Positions 39,414 to 40,218 of a stretch of DNA of 40,218 nucleotides are shown piece after piece. The stretch is from Methanosaeta sp. PtaB.Bin018 (GTDB lineage Archaea > Halobacteriota > Methanosarcinia > Methanotrichales > Methanotrichaceae), in NCBI GenBank assembly GCA_002067755.1, contig MVQH01000021.1, positions 1 to 40,218 of the forward strand, in the 5' to 3' direction. Every line of letters starts with the position of its first letter. The stretch's first letter is position 1. The notes under the pieces were generated by a model. It worked only from the letters and a program-made list of their open reading frames with translations. It searched no databases and was not told the origin of the DNA. Both the position numbers and the translations under genes were made by a program.

Positions 39414-40218
39414 TTACCGTATTCCTGTAACGCAATCTACAGCGAAATCGAAGAGATCAGCCTCCTCGTCGCCAGAGCGAATGACGAGCTTCTGCCCACT
39501 CGTCACCCGTCCGATCACCGCCGCAGTGAGGCCGCGCCTATGGAAGACCTCCAAAACCCTTGTGACATTCTCGGGCTTTGTGCTGACAACAAACCCCATC
39601 CCTGGATACATCTTCAGCCAGCTTGCGATGTCCAGACCCTTTGGAACTGGTATTCTGTCTACATCAACGACAGCACCAACTCCGCTCGTCTCCAGCAGCA
39701 TTGCGAGGGTGCCCAGCAGTCCGGGGTTGCTGATGTCTTTTCCTGCTTTGACAAGGCCTGCCTCGCCAAGCTCCTGCATGGACCCAAGCTGGAAGAGCAG
39801 CGTTTTTCGGTCTTTGAAGCTGGTTGAGTCGAAGTTGATGGAGAAGCTGGGATGAGGCGCACCATCCATGTCGGCGGCCGCAACAATCACCTCGCCTGGC
39901 CGCGCGGTGCTGCTCAAGATCACAGCATCCTTTTTCGCTTTGCCGAGGATTGCGACGTCCAGGGCGCTGTAGGGCGTGTCCGGGTGCAGATGCCCGCCGA
40001 TGATGGGCACATTGAACTTCTCAATTCCCTTCTTCATGCCCTGCAGAACTCTTTTGCCAACCTCCTGATCGTCCACAGAAAGGACGTCCACCATTGCTAC
40101 CGGCCAGCCGCCCATAGCAGCGATATCGTGCACATTGACCAGAACTGAGCAGTAGCCAGACCACTCCGGATCTGCCTGCATCAACTTGGACCAGATGCCA
40201 TCAGCAGCCAGGAGCAGG
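39414..40218 (-). CDS. Methanogenesis marker protein 2 (AIR-synthase-like), 5' end outside window
   Basis: The frame stays open to the window edge and the visible 268 codons start LLLAADGIWSKLMQADPEWS, so the N-terminus is missing. It belongs to the PurM/SelD/ThiL superfamily: the AADG loop, VNVHDIAAMGGWPVAMVDVL (metal- and ATP-binding region) and GGHLHPDTPYSALDVAILGK. The C-terminal half (GKDISNPGLLGTLAMLLETS) is the glycine-rich PurM C domain. Members with this spacing in methanogens are annotated methanogenesis marker 2. The likely reaction is ATP-dependent activation of a small substrate, unidentified. mtxX follows by 14 bases. Confidence 0.85.
   Translation of the reverse strand, partial: LLLAADGIWSKLMQADPEWSGYCSVLVNVHDIAAMGGWPVAMVDVLSVDDQEVGKRVLQGMKKGIEKFNVPIIGGHLHPDTPYSALDVAILGKAKKDAVILSSTARPGEVIVAAADMDGAPHPSFSINFDSTSFKDRKTLLFQLGSMQELGEAGLVKAGKDISNPGLLGTLAMLLETSGVGAVVDVDRIPVPKGLDIASWLKMYPGMGFVVSTKPENVTRVLEVFHRRGLTAAVIGRVTSGQKLVIRSGDEEADLFDFAVDCVTGIR

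Noticed and set aside
1-40218. CRISPR array, tRNA or rRNA genes
   Set aside because: No regularly spaced repeats were seen, and gaps were inspected for tRNA T-loop and acceptor patterns without success. By-eye reading could miss a degenerate tRNA; a covariance-model search would settle it.

Overview
The window is archaeal and almost certainly from an aceticlastic methanogen of the Methanothrix/Methanosaeta (Methanosarcinales-Methanotrichales) type. The evidence is a tungsten/molybdenum formylmethanofuran dehydrogenase operon, two methanogenesis-marker genes (mtxX and an AIR-synthase-like gene), chromosomal protein MC1, a fused tRNA-splicing endonuclease, Hel308, the archaeal Spt5-L11-L1-L10-L12 cluster, LL-diaminopimelate aminotransferase, TATA-box promoters, and frequent TTG/GTG starts behind strong Shine-Dalgarno sites. 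The genus assignment is inference; 'methanogenic archaeon' is secure.

Region 1 (1-12300) is accessory DNA in visible decay. It opens with the 3' part of an IS110-type transposase that abuts, and probably cut off, a nitrogenase-like component-1 gene. Three paralogous genes for ABC-type periplasmic binding proteins follow, all on the minus strand and each behind a nearly identical promoter box. Around them lie six broken pieces of one SAM-dependent methyltransferase gene. Two pieces start immediately downstream of a binding-protein gene, so the ancestral unit was probably [binding protein - methyltransferase], amplified and then degraded. Toxin-antitoxin cassettes sit at or near most junctions between the pieces: three PIN-toxin pairs, one intact MntA-HepT pair, one decayed MntA-HepT copy with an in-frame hepT deletion, a decayed antitoxin, and a frameshifted RelE with a trailing small acidic partner. 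IS1634-like and IS3-like remnants close the region.

Region 2 (12347-21463) is housekeeping: dapL-leuS on the minus strand, then a divergent, tightly overlapping operon of hel308, a coiled-coil protein and a radical-SAM activase, followed by a P-loop kinase of the UPF0200 type.

Region 3 (21628-30062) is the metabolic core. A complete formate-dehydrogenase catalytic subunit is followed by an eight-cluster polyferredoxin and fwdA, fwdC, fwdD and fwdB. No fdhB is present. The layout suggests formate or CO2 chemistry wired directly through the polyferredoxin to formylmethanofuran synthesis. Three small genes follow: a zinc ribbon, an unrecognised 153-residue protein and a DUF2098-type protein.

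Region 4 (30072-40218) holds a minus-strand run of endA, a divergent GAPDH paralogue and an APS-kinase-like gene, then MC1 facing the convergent spt5-rpl11-rpl1-rpl10-rpl12 operon, which ends in several oligo-T tracts. Next come an orphan exported protein, a DUF389 membrane protein, and at the right edge mtxX with a partial methanogenesis-marker-2 gene. I saw no tRNA, rRNA or CRISPR array.
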